A stretch of 64,000 nucleotides of DNA from the NCBI RefSeq assembly GCF_006715005.1, contig NZ_VFMJ01000001.1, positions 2,852,001 through 2,916,000 of the forward strand, given 5' to 3'. Within the stretch, counting starts at the first letter, position 1. Every line of letters starts with the position of its first letter. The notes under the pieces are model-generated. The model was not told the origin of the DNA. It saw nothing but the letters and a program-made list of their open reading frames with translations, and did not search any database. Below are positions 47,024 to 56,567 of the stretch, in pieces. A program made the translations under genes and the position numbers. Source of the DNA: Serratia marcescens. Lineage in GTDB: Bacteria; Pseudomonadota; Gammaproteobacteria; Enterobacterales; Enterobacteriaceae.

Positions 47024-48691
47024 TTACTGCTTGCGCACCGGCGCATCGCCGGCGACGTAATAGTCGGCGGTGCTGCGCGGCAGTGGCGCGCGCTGGCGAA
47101 TGCGATCGGCTAACTTCTCGGCGATCATGATGGTGGTGGCGTTCAGGTTGCCGGTGATGATCAGCGGCATGATCGACGCATCCACCACCCGCAATCCTTC
47201 CATGCCGTGCACCCGGCCCTGGCCGTCGACCACTGCCATCTCATCCTCGCCCATCTTGCACGAGCAGGACGGGTGGAACGCGGTTTCGGCATGCTCGCGC
47301 ACGAAGGCATCCAACTGCTCATCGGTCTGCACGTCCGGCCCAGGGCTTATCTCGCGGCCACGGTATTCGTCCAGGGCTGGCTGCGCCATGATCTCGCGCG
47401 TGATGCGAATAGCGTCGCGGAACTCCTGCCAATCCTGTTCGGTCGCCATGTAGTTGAACAGAATGCTCGGATGCTGACGCGGATCTTTCGATTTCACCTG
47501 TACCCGGCCGCGGCTCGGCGAACGCATCGAGCCGACGTGCGCCTGGAAGCCGTGCTCTTTCACCGCGTTGCTGCCGTTGTAGTTAATCGCCACCGGCAGG
47601 AAGTGATACTGAATGTTCGGCCAGGCGAACTCTGCACGGCTGCGGATGAAGCCACCGGCCTCGAACTGGTTGCTGGCGCCGACGCCGGTGCCGTTGAACA
47701 GCCATTCCGCGCCGATCTTCGGCTGGTTGAACCATTGCAGCGCCGGGTACAGCGATACCGGTTTCTTACAGGCGTATTGCAGGTACATCTCCAGGTGGTC
47801 CTGCAGGTTTTCCCCGACGCCCGGCAGATCGTGTACCACATTAATATCCAGACTTTTCAGCAGCGCAGCCGGGCCAACGCCCGAACGCTGCAGGATCTGC
47901 GGCGAGGCGATGGCGCCGGCGCACAGCAGCACTTCGCGCCGTGCTGTGGCGTGAGTCAGCTGATTGCTGTCGCCCTGCAAATACTTGACGCCTACCGCAC
48001 GCTTGCCGTCGAACACGATATGGTCGGTCAGCGCATGGGTGACGATTTTCAGGTTCGGCCGCGAACGCGCCTGATCCAGATAACCGCGGGCGGTGCTGGC
48101 GCGGCGCCCTTTCGGCGTCACGGTGCGATCCATCGGACCGAAGCCTTCTTGTTGGTAACCGTTCAGATCGTCGGTACGCGGGTAACCCGCCTGCACGCCG
48201 GCTTCCACCATCGCGTGGAACAGTTCGTTGTTACCGGCTTTCGGCGTGGTGACGCTCACTGGGCCCTCGCCGCCGTGGTAATCGTTCGGGCCGATATCGC
48301 GGGTTTCCGCCTTGCGGAAATACGGCAGGCAGTCCAGATAGGTCCAGTCTTCCAGACCCGGCGCCTTGGCCCAGTTATCGAAGTCCATCGCGTTGCCGCG
48401 AATGTAACACATGCCGTTAATCAGGGACGAACCGCCCAGCCCTTTGCCGCGGCCGCATTCCATCCGGCGGTTGTTCATGTGCGGCTCAGGATCGGTTTCA
48501 TACGCCCAGTTATAGCGGCGACCCTGCAGCGGAAACGCCAGCGCGGCCGGCATCTGGGTACGGAAATCCATCCGGTAGTCCGGGCCGCCGGCTTCCAGCA
48601 GCAGGACGCTGACGTCGGCGTCCTCGGTCAATCGGGTGGCTAACACGTTGCCGGCGGAACCGGCACCGATAATGATGTAGTCAAATTCCAT
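47024..48691 (-). CDS. betA: Choline dehydrogenase BetA
   Basis: A 555-residue GMC-family flavoprotein (E. coli 556). The FAD fold [20 protein letters not shown] starts the protein; [20 protein letters not shown] is the GMC signature. It oxidises choline to betaine aldehyde at the membrane, the first step to the osmoprotectant glycine betaine. The C-terminus ends [12 protein letters not shown]. It is the last gene of betI-betB-betA, 137 bases after betB, with a stem-loop in that gap. Confidence 0.96.
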   Translation of the reverse strand: MEFDYIIIGAGSAGNVLATRLTEDADVSVLLLEAGGPDYRMDFRTQMPAALAFPLQGRRYNWAYETDPEPHMNNRRMECGRGKGLGGSSLINGMCYIRGNAMDFDNWAKAPGLEDWTYLDCLPYFRKAETRDIGPNDYHGGEGPVSVTTPKAGNNELFHAMVEAGVQAGYPRTDDLNGYQQEGFGPMDRTVTPKGRRASTARGYLDQARSRPNLKIVTHALTDHIVFDGKRAVGVKYLQGDSNQLTHATARREVLLCAGAIASPQILQRSGVGPAALLKSLDINVVHDLPGVGENLQDHLEMYLQYACKKPVSLYPALQWFNQPKIGAEWLFNGTGVGASNQFEAGGFIRSRAEFAWPNIQYHFLPVAINYNGSNAVKEHGFQAHVGSMRSPSRGRVQVKSKDPRQHPSILFNYMATEQDWQEFRDAIRITREIMAQPALDEYRGREISPGPDVQTDEQLDAFVREHAETAFHPSCSCKMGEDEMAVVDGQGRVHGMEGLRVVDASIMPLIITGNLNATTIMIAEKLADRIRQRAPLPRSTADYYVAGDAPVRKQ

Positions 48692-48786
48692 TCATTATCT
48701 CCTTACTTTATAGAGGCCTGGTCAGGCAAAGACGCGAAGCGCGACTCGGCAACAGGCTGTGTATTTTGGCTCTCTAGAGATTGTCG

Positions 48787-48809
48787 GCCGCAGCCAACGC
48801 GGCTGCGGC
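48787..48809 (-). repeat. betB-betA intercistronic stem-loop
   Basis: CCGCAGCC (48788-48795) and GGCTGCGG (48801-48808), a tight stem with 5-base loop between betB and betA. No T-run follows on the minus strand, so it may tune betA level relative to betB, not end transcription. Confidence 0.5.
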
Positions 48810-48828
48810 TCGAAAGACGGCGGGAAGA

Positions 48829-50301
48829 TCAGAATACCGAGGCGTATTCGCCCAGCTCGACCTGCACCGATTTGATCTGGGTGTAGTGTTCCAGCGTCGT
48901 CAGGCCGTTCTCACGGCCGACGCCGGACTGCTTGTAGCCGCCGACCGGCATTTCCGCCGCCGACTCGCCCCAGGTGTTGATCCAGCAAATGCCGGCTTCC
49001 AGCTGATGGATCACGCGGTGCGCGCGGGCCAGATCGTTGGTCACCACACCGGCGGCCAGGCCGAAGGTGGTATCATTGGCGCGGCGCACCACTTCCTCTT
49101 CGCTCTGGTAGCTGAGAATGCTCATCACCGGCCCGAAGATCTCCTCACGCACGATTTCCATGTCGTCGCGACAGTCGCTGAATACCGTCGGCGCCACGTA
49201 AGCGCCCTTGCCAAATTCGCCGTGGGTGACGCGTTCGCCGCCGCACAGCAGGCGCGCGCCGCTGTTCTTGCCGCTCTCGATAAAGCGCAGCACCGACTCC
49301 ATGTGCGCGAAGCTGACCAGCGGCCCGAAGTTGGTCTGCGGATCGGTCGGATCGCCGAGGCGAATGCGCTTGACGCGCTCGAGGATCTTCGCCTCAAACT
49401 GTGCCTGCAGCGCCGCCGGCACGAAGACGCGGGTACCGTTGGTGCACACCTGCCCGGAGCTGTAGAAGTTGGCCATCATGGCGATATCGGCAGCGCGATC
49501 CAGATCGGCATCGTCGAAAATAATCAGCGGCGACTTGCCGCCCAGCTCCATGGTGACTTCTTTCAGCGTCGATCCCGACGCGTTGGCCATCACCTTCTTG
49601 CCGGTTTTCACCCCGCCGGTGAAAGAGACTTTGGCAATGCCCGGATGATCGGTCAGGTACTGCCCCACCTCCGCGCCGCTGCCGGTCACCACGTTGAATA
49701 CGCCGTCCGGCAGGCCGGCTTCGGTGTAAATTTCCGCCAGCTTCAGCGCCGTCAACGACGTGACTTCACTCGGCTTGAAGATCATCGCGTTGCCCGCCGC
49801 CAGCGCCGGCGCGGACTTCCACAGCGCGATTTGAATCGGGTAGTTCCAGGCGCCGATGCCGGCCACCACGCCCAGCGGTTCGCGGCGGGTGTAAACGAAT
49901 GAGGTTTCGCGCAGCGGGATCTGTTCGCCTTCAATGGCCGGGATCAGGCCGGCGTAATACTCCAGCACGTCGGCGCCGGTGACGATGTCCACCGCGGTGG
50001 TTTCCGACATCGCTTTGCCGGTATCCAGCGTTTCCAGCGCCGCCAGCTCATCGTTGCGCTCGCGCAGAATATCCACCGCGCGACGCAGGATGCGCGAACG
50101 CGCCATCGCCGTCATCGCCGCCCACACCTTCTGCCCGCTGGCCGCGCTGGCCACCGCACGATCGACGTCTTCAGCGCCGGCGGACTGGACTTCAGCCAGA
50201 ACTTCGCCGTTCGCCGGGTTAATGGCGTTGAAGGTTTTTCCAGCGGTGCTGTCTACATAGGCGCCATGAATATAGAGCTTCTGCAAGCCAAAACGGGACA
50301 T
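48829..50301 (-). CDS. betB: Betaine aldehyde dehydrogenase BetB
   Basis: A 490-residue aldehyde dehydrogenase, the E. coli length. The catalytic Cys lies in [16 protein letters not shown] and the general-base Glu in [15 protein letters not shown]; the NAD site includes [19 protein letters not shown]. It oxidises betaine aldehyde to glycine betaine. The start at 50301 ([20 protein letters not shown]) has AAGGAG upstream; the open frame extends further but into betI. It starts 14 bases after the betI stop. Confidence 0.96.
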   Translation of the reverse strand: MSRFGLQKLYIHGAYVDSTAGKTFNAINPANGEVLAEVQSAGAEDVDRAVASAASGQKVWAAMTAMARSRILRRAVDILRERNDELAALETLDTGKAMSETTAVDIVTGADVLEYYAGLIPAIEGEQIPLRETSFVYTRREPLGVVAGIGAWNYPIQIALWKSAPALAAGNAMIFKPSEVTSLTALKLAEIYTEAGLPDGVFNVVTGSGAEVGQYLTDHPGIAKVSFTGGVKTGKKVMANASGSTLKEVTMELGGKSPLIIFDDADLDRAADIAMMANFYSSGQVCTNGTRVFVPAALQAQFEAKILERVKRIRLGDPTDPQTNFGPLVSFAHMESVLRFIESGKNSGARLLCGGERVTHGEFGKGAYVAPTVFSDCRDDMEIVREEIFGPVMSILSYQSEEEVVRRANDTTFGLAAGVVTNDLARAHRVIHQLEAGICWINTWGESAAEMPVGGYKQSGVGRENGLTTLEHYTQIKSVQVELGEYASVF

Positions 50302-50315
50302 AGGATCTCCTTGGG

Positions 50316-50918
50316 TTATCCTCCGGGCGGCGTTTGCCCCCGGAGTTGGAACGTGATGTATTCGGTCGTGAGCGCCAACGCCTGCGACTGATTGAACGCT
50401 GAGCCGCGCAGCGCGCTGCGCAGCCACAGTCCGTCGATCAGTGCCGCCAGCCCCTTGGCCGCCAACCGCGCCTGCGGCTGCGGCATAACGCGACGAAACT
50501 CGGCGCACAGGTTGGAATAAAGCCGGCGGCCGTTCACCTGCTGCAGCCGGTTGAGCTGCGGCTGGTGCAGACTGCTGGCCCAAAAGGCCAGCCAGGTCTT
50601 CATCGCCGCGCTGTTGATCTGGCTGTCGTCGAAGTTGCCGGCGACGATCGCCTGCAGCCGCGCCGCCGGGCTGTTATCGGTCAGCGCCTGCAAGCGCAGC
50701 TTCACCGCCTCGCCCAGATGGCTGATCAGATAGCGCATCGTGGCTTCCAGCAGGCCATTCTTATCCTTGAAATAATGGCTGATGATGCCGTTGGAAACGC
50801 CGGCCCGCCGCGCGATCTGCGCGATGGTGGCGTCATGCATTCCCACTTCGTTTACCGCGGCGAGCGTGGCATCAATCAACTGCTGCCTTCTGATTGGCTG
50901 CATTCCTACCTTTGGCAT
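50316..50918 (-). CDS. betI: TetR-family repressor of choline genes, BetI
   Basis: A 200-residue TetR repressor. The HTH ([20 protein letters not shown]) is typical of BetI, and the N-terminus [20 protein letters not shown] agrees with the family. It represses the divergent betT and betIBA operons and is released by choline. It is the first gene of its operon, and its operator lies 106 bases upstream. Confidence 0.95.
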   Translation of the reverse strand: MPKVGMQPIRRQQLIDATLAAVNEVGMHDATIAQIARRAGVSNGIISHYFKDKNGLLEATMRYLISHLGEAVKLRLQALTDNSPAARLQAIVAGNFDDSQINSAAMKTWLAFWASSLHQPQLNRLQQVNGRRLYSNLCAEFRRVMPQPQARLAAKGLAALIDGLWLRSALRGSAFNQSQALALTTEYITFQLRGQTPPGG

Positions 50919-51316
50919 ATTTCGACTCTCACAAAACCGACTTCGGCCTTATCTCAGCGGGCAAATTTCACTGCCGTTTCGCCCGTGATTCAGGTCATCA
51001 TGAGGACTATTAAACTTTTTTTTGATTGAACGTTCAATAAAAATTGCATATATTTTATTGCCGCCTGGTTAAAAATTTGTACTATCTGGTTGTGGAACTG
51101 GCTGATTTTTGTGAGGTAATTAACGAATCTGACCAAAATCAGTGGCTGTAAGCGGTTCCCGCCGCGAAGCGCTCCGGCGCTTCAGCAACAGGCGAAAGCG
51201 GCATCATTCAGGCCCTCCTCTGCGGAGACGGCCGCCGCCTTCATTCGCCCGTTTTTCAGAGGCCAACGCGCCCCGGAATACGGAGCGGCACGATTTTCTC
51301 AGTTCAGAGGATGACG
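50919..51316. other. betI-betT divergent regulatory region
   Basis: About 400 bases. The left half is AT-rich and carries the BetI operator at 51025-51038 and presumably both promoters. The right half (about 51140-51300) is GC-rich, with no gene I can support; it is probably a long betT leader. Confidence 0.55.
51025..51038. promoter_or_regulatory. BetI operator
   Basis: ATTGAACGTTCAAT is a perfect 14-base palindrome within TTGATTGAACGTTCAATA, closely resembling the E. coli BetI site as I recall it. It lies between the divergent betI and betT genes. Choline should lift the repression. Confidence 0.8.
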
Positions 51317-53356
51317 ATGACAACCCACGAAACCTCCTCCAAACCGCAGCAGGACCGCCTCAACCCTGTGGTTTTCTTCACCTCGGCGGGGCTGATCCTG
51401 GCCTTCTCGCTGATGACCATCTTTTTCACCGACTTCTCCGGGCAGTGGATCACCCGCACGCTGAATTGGGTGTCAGCCACCTTCGGTTGGTACTACCTGC
51501 TGGCGGCGACGCTGTACATCGTGTTCGTGGTGTTTATCGCCGCTTCGCGCTTCGGTTCGATCAAGCTCGGGCCGGAACAGTCCAAACCGGAGTTCAGCCT
51601 GATGAGCTGGGCGGCGATGCTGTTCGCCGCCGGCATCGGCATCGACCTGATGTTCTTCTCAGTCGCCGAGCCGGTGACCCAGTACATGATGCCGCCGGAA
51701 GGCGACGCGCAAACGCTGGAGGCCGCACGCCAGGCGATGGTCTGGACGCTGTTCCATTACGGCCTGACAGGCTGGTCGATGTATGCGCTGATGGGCATCG
51801 CCCTCGGCTACTTCAGCTATCGCTACAATCTGCCGCTGACCATCCGATCGGCGCTGTACCCGATCTTCGGTAAACGCATCAACGGCCCGATCGGCCACAG
51901 CGTGGACATCGCCGCGGTGCTCGGCACCATCTTCGGCATCGCCACCACGCTGGGTATCGGCGTGGTGCAGCTCAACTACGGCCTCAAGGTGCTGTTCGAG
52001 ATCCCGGAAAACCTGACGGTGCAGGGCTCGCTGATCCTGCTGTCGGTGATCATGGCCACCATCTCGGTCACCTCGGGCGTCAACAAGGGCATCCGCATCC
52101 TGTCCGAGCTGAACGTGCTGCTGGCGCTCGGCCTGATCCTGTTCGTTCTGTTCTTTGGCGACACCGAGTTCCTGCTCAACGCGCTGGTGCTCAACGTCGG
52201 CGATTACGTCAATCGTTTTATGGGCATGACGCTCAACAGCTTCGCCTTCGATCGGCCGGTGGAGTGGATGAACAACTGGACGCTGTTCTTCTGGGCCTGG
52301 TGGGTGGCGTGGTCACCGTTCGTCGGCCTGTTCCTGGCGCGCATCTCGCGCGGGCGCACCATTCGCCAGTTCGTGGTCGGCACGCTGATCATACCGTTCG
52401 TGTTCACCCTGCTGTGGCTGTCTATCTTCGGCAACAGCGCGCTCTACCAGATCATTCACGGCAACGCCGAGTTCGCGCAGGAAGTGATGCAGTTCCCGGA
52501 GCGCGGCTTCTACAGCCTGCTGGCGCAATACCCCGGCTTCACCTTCAGCGCCTCGGTGGCCACCATCACCGGCCTGCTGTTCTACGTCACCTCGGCGGAC
52601 TCCGGCTCGCTGGTGCTGGGCAACTTCACCTCGCGCCTGGCCGACATTAATAATGATGCGCCGAACTGGCTGCGGATTTTCTGGTCGGTGGCTATCGGCC
52701 TGCTGACCATCGGCATGCTGATGACCGACGGCGTGCCGGCGCTGCAGAAAACCACGGTGATCATGGGCCTGCCGTTCAGCTTCGTGATCTTCTTCGTGAT
52801 GGCCGGGCTGTATAAATCGCTGCGGGTGGAAGACTACCGCAAGGCCAGCGCGCTCAGCACCCTGGCGCCAGTGCCGGTCTCCAGCCACGACGTGCTCAAC
52901 TGGAAGCAGCGCCTGTCGCGGGTGATGAACTACCCGGGCACCCAGTACACGCAGAAAATGCTGGATAAGGTGTGCCGCCCGGCGATGCAGGACGTGGCGC
53001 GCGAGCTGGAGTTGCGCGGCGCGAAAGTGGAGTTCAGCGAAGTGCCGCCGACCGAAGACGAACGCCTGAACCACCTGGAGCTGCTGGTGCACCTGGGTGA
53101 GGAACAGAACTTTATCTATCAGATCTGGCCGATGCGCTACTCGGTGCCGGGCTTCACCTACCGCGCGCGCTCCGGCAAGTCGCACTACTACCGGCTGGAA
53201 ACCTTCCTGATGGAAGGCACCCAGGGCAACGACCTGATGGACTACAGCAAGGAACAGGTGATTGGCGATATCCTCGACCAGTACGAGAAGCACCTGAACT
53301 TCCTGCACATTCATCGCGAAGCGCCGGGGGGCACCCTGACCTTCCCGGATATGTGA
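51317..53356 (+). CDS. betT: High-affinity choline transporter BetT (BCCT family)
   Basis: A 679-residue BCCT transporter with about 12 membrane segments and a long hydrophilic C-terminal tail (from about residue 510), as in E. coli BetT. Family motifs: TLNWVSATFGWYYLLAATLY, MLFAAGIGIDLMFFSVAEPV, and the tryptophan-rich NNWTLFFWAWWVAWSPFVGL. It imports choline with protons under osmotic stress. The start at 51317 is preferred because AGAGG sits 6 bases ahead; an ATG at 51311 in frame abuts the site. It is divergent from betIBA. Confidence 0.95.
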   Translation: MTTHETSSKPQQDRLNPVVFFTSAGLILAFSLMTIFFTDFSGQWITRTLNWVSATFGWYYLLAATLYIVFVVFIAASRFGSIKLGPEQSKPEFSLMSWAAMLFAAGIGIDLMFFSVAEPVTQYMMPPEGDAQTLEAARQAMVWTLFHYGLTGWSMYALMGIALGYFSYRYNLPLTIRSALYPIFGKRINGPIGHSVDIAAVLGTIFGIATTLGIGVVQLNYGLKVLFEIPENLTVQGSLILLSVIMATISVTSGVNKGIRILSELNVLLALGLILFVLFFGDTEFLLNALVLNVGDYVNRFMGMTLNSFAFDRPVEWMNNWTLFFWAWWVAWSPFVGLFLARISRGRTIRQFVVGTLIIPFVFTLLWLSIFGNSALYQIIHGNAEFAQEVMQFPERGFYSLLAQYPGFTFSASVATITGLLFYVTSADSGSLVLGNFTSRLADINNDAPNWLRIFWSVAIGLLTIGMLMTDGVPALQKTTVIMGLPFSFVIFFVMAGLYKSLRVEDYRKASALSTLAPVPVSSHDVLNWKQRLSRVMNYPGTQYTQKMLDKVCRPAMQDVARELELRGAKVEFSEVPPTEDERLNHLELLVHLGEEQNFIYQIWPMRYSVPGFTYRARSGKSHYYRLETFLMEGTQGNDLMDYSKEQVIGDILDQYEKHLNFLHIHREAPGGTLTFPDM

Positions 53357-53372
53357 TAACCGGTCAATCAGC

Positions 53373-53404
53373 GAAAGGGCGTAGCCAGGCTACGCCCTTT
53401 TTTA
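53373..53404. terminator. Terminator between betT and the DUF417 gene
   Basis: AAAGGGCGTAGCC-AG-GCTACGCCCTTTTTT, a near-perfect 12-base stem with A-rich and T-rich flanks, serving both convergent genes. Confidence 0.88.
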
Positions 53405-53872
53405 TGCCTGCTCGGCCGGCAAGTCGGCTTTCAGCAGCACCAGGGAACCGGCCAGCAACACCAGATCCTTGATTAAAAAACTGGTGGCCCCGGCCATGGC
53501 AGGAAAACCGCCGGCGGAAGGCTCCCAGGCGCCCGGCGTGGAAAAGATCAGCGTCAGCGTGGTCAGGTAGGTCACCGTCGAACCGATCGCCCCCAGCAAT
53601 CCCAGCCGCCGCGACCAGAATCCCGCCAGCAGCAGCAAACCGAAGCTCCACTCGGCAACGCCCAGCGCATAGCTGGCGCCGCGGATGCCGAACGCCTGAT
53701 GCATCCAGCTCAGCAGCGGGCTGTTGCCGATCAGCGGTACCAGCCCCTGCGCCTCGTAATCAAACCACTTGGCGTAACCGAAGGCGGCAAAGATCACCAC
53801 CAGCGCCGCGCGCATAAAGATAACGTCCCCGTTCGAGCGCTGAAAGCGCCGCAGCCATGTCGCCTGCATCAT
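53402..53872 (-). CDS. DUF417/DoxX-like membrane protein (YkgB/RclC type)
   Basis: A 156-residue membrane protein with about four hydrophobic segments. VIFMRAALVVIFAAFGYAKW, the DYEAQGLVPLIGNSPLLSWM loop and LTLIFSTPGAWEP are typical of the DUF417 family, whose E. coli members include YkgB/RclC of the reactive-chlorine response. It is the last of four minus-strand genes (cytochrome b, molybdoenzyme, MXKDX protein, this). An unusual hairpin sits ahead of it (53890-53940), so its expression may be uncoupled from theirs. Confidence 0.85.
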   Translation of the reverse strand: MMQATWLRRFQRSNGDVIFMRAALVVIFAAFGYAKWFDYEAQGLVPLIGNSPLLSWMHQAFGIRGASYALGVAEWSFGLLLLAGFWSRRLGLLGAIGSTVTYLTTLTLIFSTPGAWEPSAGGFPAMAGATSFLIKDLVLLAGSLVLLKADLPAEQA

Positions 53873-53889
53873 CCTCTCTCCTTAATTGT

Positions 53890-53940
53890 CCGCGGCCGCC
53901 GCGGCTCGCCCGCTTGCGGCTCGCCCGCTTGCGGCCGCGG
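53890..53940 (-). repeat. Hairpin whose loop is a 15-base tandem repeat
   Basis: CCGCGGCCGC (53890-53899) pairs with GCGGCCGCGG (53931-53940). Between them GCGGCTCGCCCGCTT occurs twice in tandem (53901-53915, 53916-53930). It fills the gap between the MXKDX gene and the DUF417 gene. The repeat number may vary by slippage. Confidence 0.6.
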
Positions 53941-53951
53941 GGTGCGGCGGC

Positions 53952-54242
53952 TTAGTGCCCCATCGCGTCCTTCTTCATTTCGTCTTTCTTCATGCCGTCT
54001 TTGGCCATACCGTCTTTCGCCATGCCATCCTTTTTCATCGCGTCTTTGCCCATCTTGTCTTTCTTCATGCACTCCTTGCCCATACACTCTTTCTTCATGC
54101 CGTCTTTGGCCATGCCGTCGTGCGACATCTGGCTCATGCCGTCCTTTTTCATCGCGTCTTTGCTCATGCCGTCCGCGGCGTTGGCGCCGGCCACGCCCAG
54201 CATCAACGCGCTGCACATCATCATTGCGAATAACTTTTTCAT
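53952..54242 (-). CDS. Secreted pentapeptide MXKDX-repeat protein
   Basis: A 96-residue protein with a signal peptide (MKKLFAMMMCSALMLGVAGA, cut after ANA) and a mature part built from imperfect five-residue units of MKKDG/MAKDG/MKKEC type, about a dozen of them. Two units carry cysteine (KKECMGKECMKK). It is rich in methionine, lysine and aspartate, a composition suggestive of metal binding, e.g. copper; the family (MXKDX repeat) has no assigned function I know. It follows the molybdoenzyme gene with 59 bases between. The start at 54242 begins the signal peptide. Confidence 0.85.
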   Translation of the reverse strand: MKKLFAMMMCSALMLGVAGANAADGMSKDAMKKDGMSQMSHDGMAKDGMKKECMGKECMKKDKMGKDAMKKDGMAKDGMAKDGMKKDEMKKDAMGH

Positions 54243-54301
54243 GGTATTTCCTTCCGTCATGTCAAAGGCACCGGGGTGCCGGAGAATGGCCGGCGGCCGC
54301 C

Positions 54302-55081
54302 TCAGCTGCCGCCAAACCAGTTGTAACCCTGGTCTTCCCAGTAACCGCCCGGGAAACGGTTGGTGACCTCGATCACCTGAATGTGTTTCGGATTCTTGTA
54401 GCCCAGCTTGGTCGGCATGCGCAGCTTCATCGGGTAGCCATACTTGCGCGGCAAGATCTGGCCGTCATAGGTCAGCGCGATAATCGTCTGCGGGTGCAGC
54501 GCGGTGGCCATGTCGATGCTGGTGTAGTAGTCATCGGCACATTTGAAGCTGACGTAGCGGGCGCTCAGATCCGCGCCGATCGCCTTGAGAAAGGTCGCGA
54601 ACGGCACGCCGCCCCACTTGCCAATGGCGCTCCAGCCCTCGACGCAAATATGGCGCGTCACCTGGCTGACCTGCGCCATCCGGTGCAGCTGCGGCAGGCT
54701 CCAGGCGCGTTTGTCCTGCACCAGTCCCGCAACCTCCAGACGGTAGTCGTCGCCGTTGATGTCCGGCGCGTCCTCCTCGGCGTAGAAAGCGTTGAACGGG
54801 AACGGCCGGGTGATCATCGATTCCGGGTAGACCGGCGCCAGGCGGTCGCCATTGAACAGCCAGCCCTGCACCCGATCGTTGAAGCGCGAGATGCGGCTCA
54901 GCGCCTGTTCGACGTTGGCGTTATCGCTGAGATCGCAGCCGGTGAGCATGGCGATGCCGCCCAGCGTCAGGCCGTTGCGCAGAAAGCGGCGGCGCGAAGG
55001 CGCGCTCAACAGCCGCTGCGCTTCTTTGACGATCGCCTGCCCTTCAATGACCGTCATGATCGGTTTATCCTTTTCCATCAT
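54302..55081 (-). CDS. Exported molybdopterin-dependent oxidoreductase (sulfite-oxidase fold)
   Basis: A 259-residue protein with the molybdopterin-binding fold of the sulfite oxidase/MsrP family. A twin-arginine-type signal SRRRFLRNG (29-37) is followed by a lipobox-like LTGC (Cys49), suggesting a Tat-exported lipoprotein. The likely Mo-binding Cys146 is in TRHICVEGWSAIGKWGGVPF; the C-terminus has KLGYKNPKHIQVIEVTNRFP and GGYWEDQGYNWFG. The start at 55081 or 55078 follows AAGGAG. Its partner is the cytochrome b gene 7 bases upstream. The substrate is unknown; S-oxides are possible. Confidence 0.9.
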   Translation of the reverse strand: MMEKDKPIMTVIEGQAIVKEAQRLLSAPSRRRFLRNGLTLGGIAMLTGCDLSDNANVEQALSRISRFNDRVQGWLFNGDRLAPVYPESMITRPFPFNAFYAEEDAPDINGDDYRLEVAGLVQDKRAWSLPQLHRMAQVSQVTRHICVEGWSAIGKWGGVPFATFLKAIGADLSARYVSFKCADDYYTSIDMATALHPQTIIALTYDGQILPRKYGYPMKLRMPTKLGYKNPKHIQVIEVTNRFPGGYWEDQGYNWFGGS

Positions 55082-55088
55082 TCACTCC

Positions 55089-55700
55089 TTAGCGTCCGCG
55101 CAGCATGGCCAGCAGCGTCCGTGGCACCAGCGCCACCATCACCAGGTGAATCGCGACAAAGGCCACCAGCGCCGACATGGCGAAAAAGTGGATATAGCGC
55201 GCCGCCTCATAACCGCCGAGCAGCGTGCGCAGCAGCGGAAACTGCACCGATTTCCACAGCACCAGCCCGGACAGCGCACTCATCACGCCGAGGATCATCA
55301 CCGACAGATAGGCCACGCGTTGCACCATGTTGTAGTGGCGCAGGTCGGCGTGTTGCAGCCTGCCGCGCAGCGCGGTACCTATATCGGCGAGAAACTGCCG
55401 TGGGCTGAGCGGCCAATACTTGCGTTTGAAACGCCCGCTGGCCAGGTTGATCAGCAGGTAGCACAGCCCGTTGACGCCAAACAGCCACATGCCGGCGAAG
55501 TGCCACTGCAGCGCGCCGCCCAGCCAGCCGCCGAGCGTCAACTCGTTGAAAAAGCTGAAGTTGAACAGCGGCGAGGCGTTGTAGATACGCCAGCCGCTGG
55601 TCACCATGATCAGCATCGCCAGCGCATTCAGCCAGTGCGTCAACCGCAGCCACAGCGGATGTACGGTCTGTCGTTGTTCCGGAGTGAGAGTGAGGCTCAT
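55089..55700 (-). CDS. Membrane cytochrome b of the molybdoenzyme pair
   Basis: A 203-residue integral protein with four predicted membrane segments. HPLWLRLTHWLNALAMLIMV near the N-terminus and AARYIHFFAMSALVAFVAIH near the C-terminus contain the histidines expected to bind two haems b; the family is Ni/Fe-hydrogenase b-type (cytochrome b561-like). It should pass electrons between the quinone pool and the periplasmic molybdoenzyme encoded next. It is the first gene of the minus-strand set and divergent from the two-component genes. Confidence 0.9.
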   Translation of the reverse strand: MSLTLTPEQRQTVHPLWLRLTHWLNALAMLIMVTSGWRIYNASPLFNFSFFNELTLGGWLGGALQWHFAGMWLFGVNGLCYLLINLASGRFKRKYWPLSPRQFLADIGTALRGRLQHADLRHYNMVQRVAYLSVMILGVMSALSGLVLWKSVQFPLLRTLLGGYEAARYIHFFAMSALVAFVAIHLVMVALVPRTLLAMLRGR

Positions 55701-55793
55701 AAAGATTCCTGCCAGCTAGCGATGCGATGAGCCGAGTATTCCCCGGATTTGTTCCCCAAGACCTCACGCAAAGTTAAATAAAATGTGATAACT

Positions 55794-55803
55794 CCACCGG
55801 TGG
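55794..55803. promoter_or_regulatory. Palindrome in the divergent cytochrome b / response-regulator promoter
   Basis: CCACCGGTGG is a perfect 10-base palindrome in the 144-base gap between the cytochrome b gene and the response regulator. It could be a site for that regulator, although OmpR-type proteins usually bind direct repeats; so only its symmetry and position speak for it. Confidence 0.3.
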
Positions 55804-55844
55804 GGGTTGTGTAGACTTCAGAGAGAATCAGGCAATCAGCGGTA

Positions 55845-56564
55845 ATGAGAATGGAAAAGCCAAAACGAATTTTGATCGTCGAGGACGACGGCGACATCGC
55901 CGAGCTGTTGCAGCTGCATCTGCGTGACGAGGGTTACGCCATCAGCCACGCCGCCGACGGCAACCGGGGCATGGCGATGCTGGAACAGGGCGGCTGGGAT
56001 GCCCTCATCCTCGATCTGATGCTGCCGGGCGTGGACGGATTGGAGATTTGCCGCCGGGCGCGCACCATGACGCGCTACACGCCGATCATCATCACCAGCG
56101 CGCGCTCCAGCGAGGTGCACCGCGTGCTGGGGCTGGAACTGGGCGCCGACGACTATCTGGCCAAACCCTTCTCCATGCTGGAGCTGGTGGCGCGGGTCAA
56201 GGCGCTGTTTCGCCGCCAGGAAGCGATGAGCCGCAACCTGCGCATGGACGCCGGCGTGCTCAGCTTCAACGATTTGACCATCGATCCGATCGCCCGCGAG
56301 GTGCACCTGCACCAGCAGCCGGTCGAGCTGACGCCGCGCGAATTCGATCTGCTGTACTTTTTCGCCCGCCACCCGGGCCAGGTGTTCTCGCGCCTCAGCC
56401 TGTTGAATCAGGTCTGGGGCTATCAGCACGAAGGGTATGAGCACACCGTCAACACCCATATCAACCGGCTGCGCATCAAGATCGAGCGCAACCCGGCGGA
56501 ACCCGAGCGCATCCTCACGGTGTGGGGCATGGGCTATAAATTCGCGGCCGCGCCGCAAGAGTAA
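55845..56564 (+). CDS. OmpR-family response regulator
   Basis: A 239-residue regulator. The receiver begins RILIVEDDGDIAELLQLHLR with phospho-acceptor Asp57 in ALILDLMLPGVDG; the C-terminal winged helix has VELTPREFDLLYFFARHPGQ and HTVNTHINRLRIKIE. Start at 55845 or 55851; neither has a strong ribosome-binding site. It precedes the sensor kinase by 3 bases. Its position opposite the molybdoenzyme operon suggests that it controls those genes; the family alone does not tell the signal. Confidence 0.92.
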   Translation: MRMEKPKRILIVEDDGDIAELLQLHLRDEGYAISHAADGNRGMAMLEQGGWDALILDLMLPGVDGLEICRRARTMTRYTPIIITSARSSEVHRVLGLELGADDYLAKPFSMLELVARVKALFRRQEAMSRNLRMDAGVLSFNDLTIDPIAREVHLHQQPVELTPREFDLLYFFARHPGQVFSRLSLLNQVWGYQHEGYEHTVNTHINRLRIKIERNPAEPERILTVWGMGYKFAAAPQE

Positions 56565-56567
56565 GCC

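Noticed and set aside
53699..55408. Long plus-strand frame (569 codons) opposite the redox locus
   Set aside because: Composition is Arg/Ala/Ser-rich and low in structure; it covers three clear genes on the other strand, and no ribosome-binding site or domain supports it.
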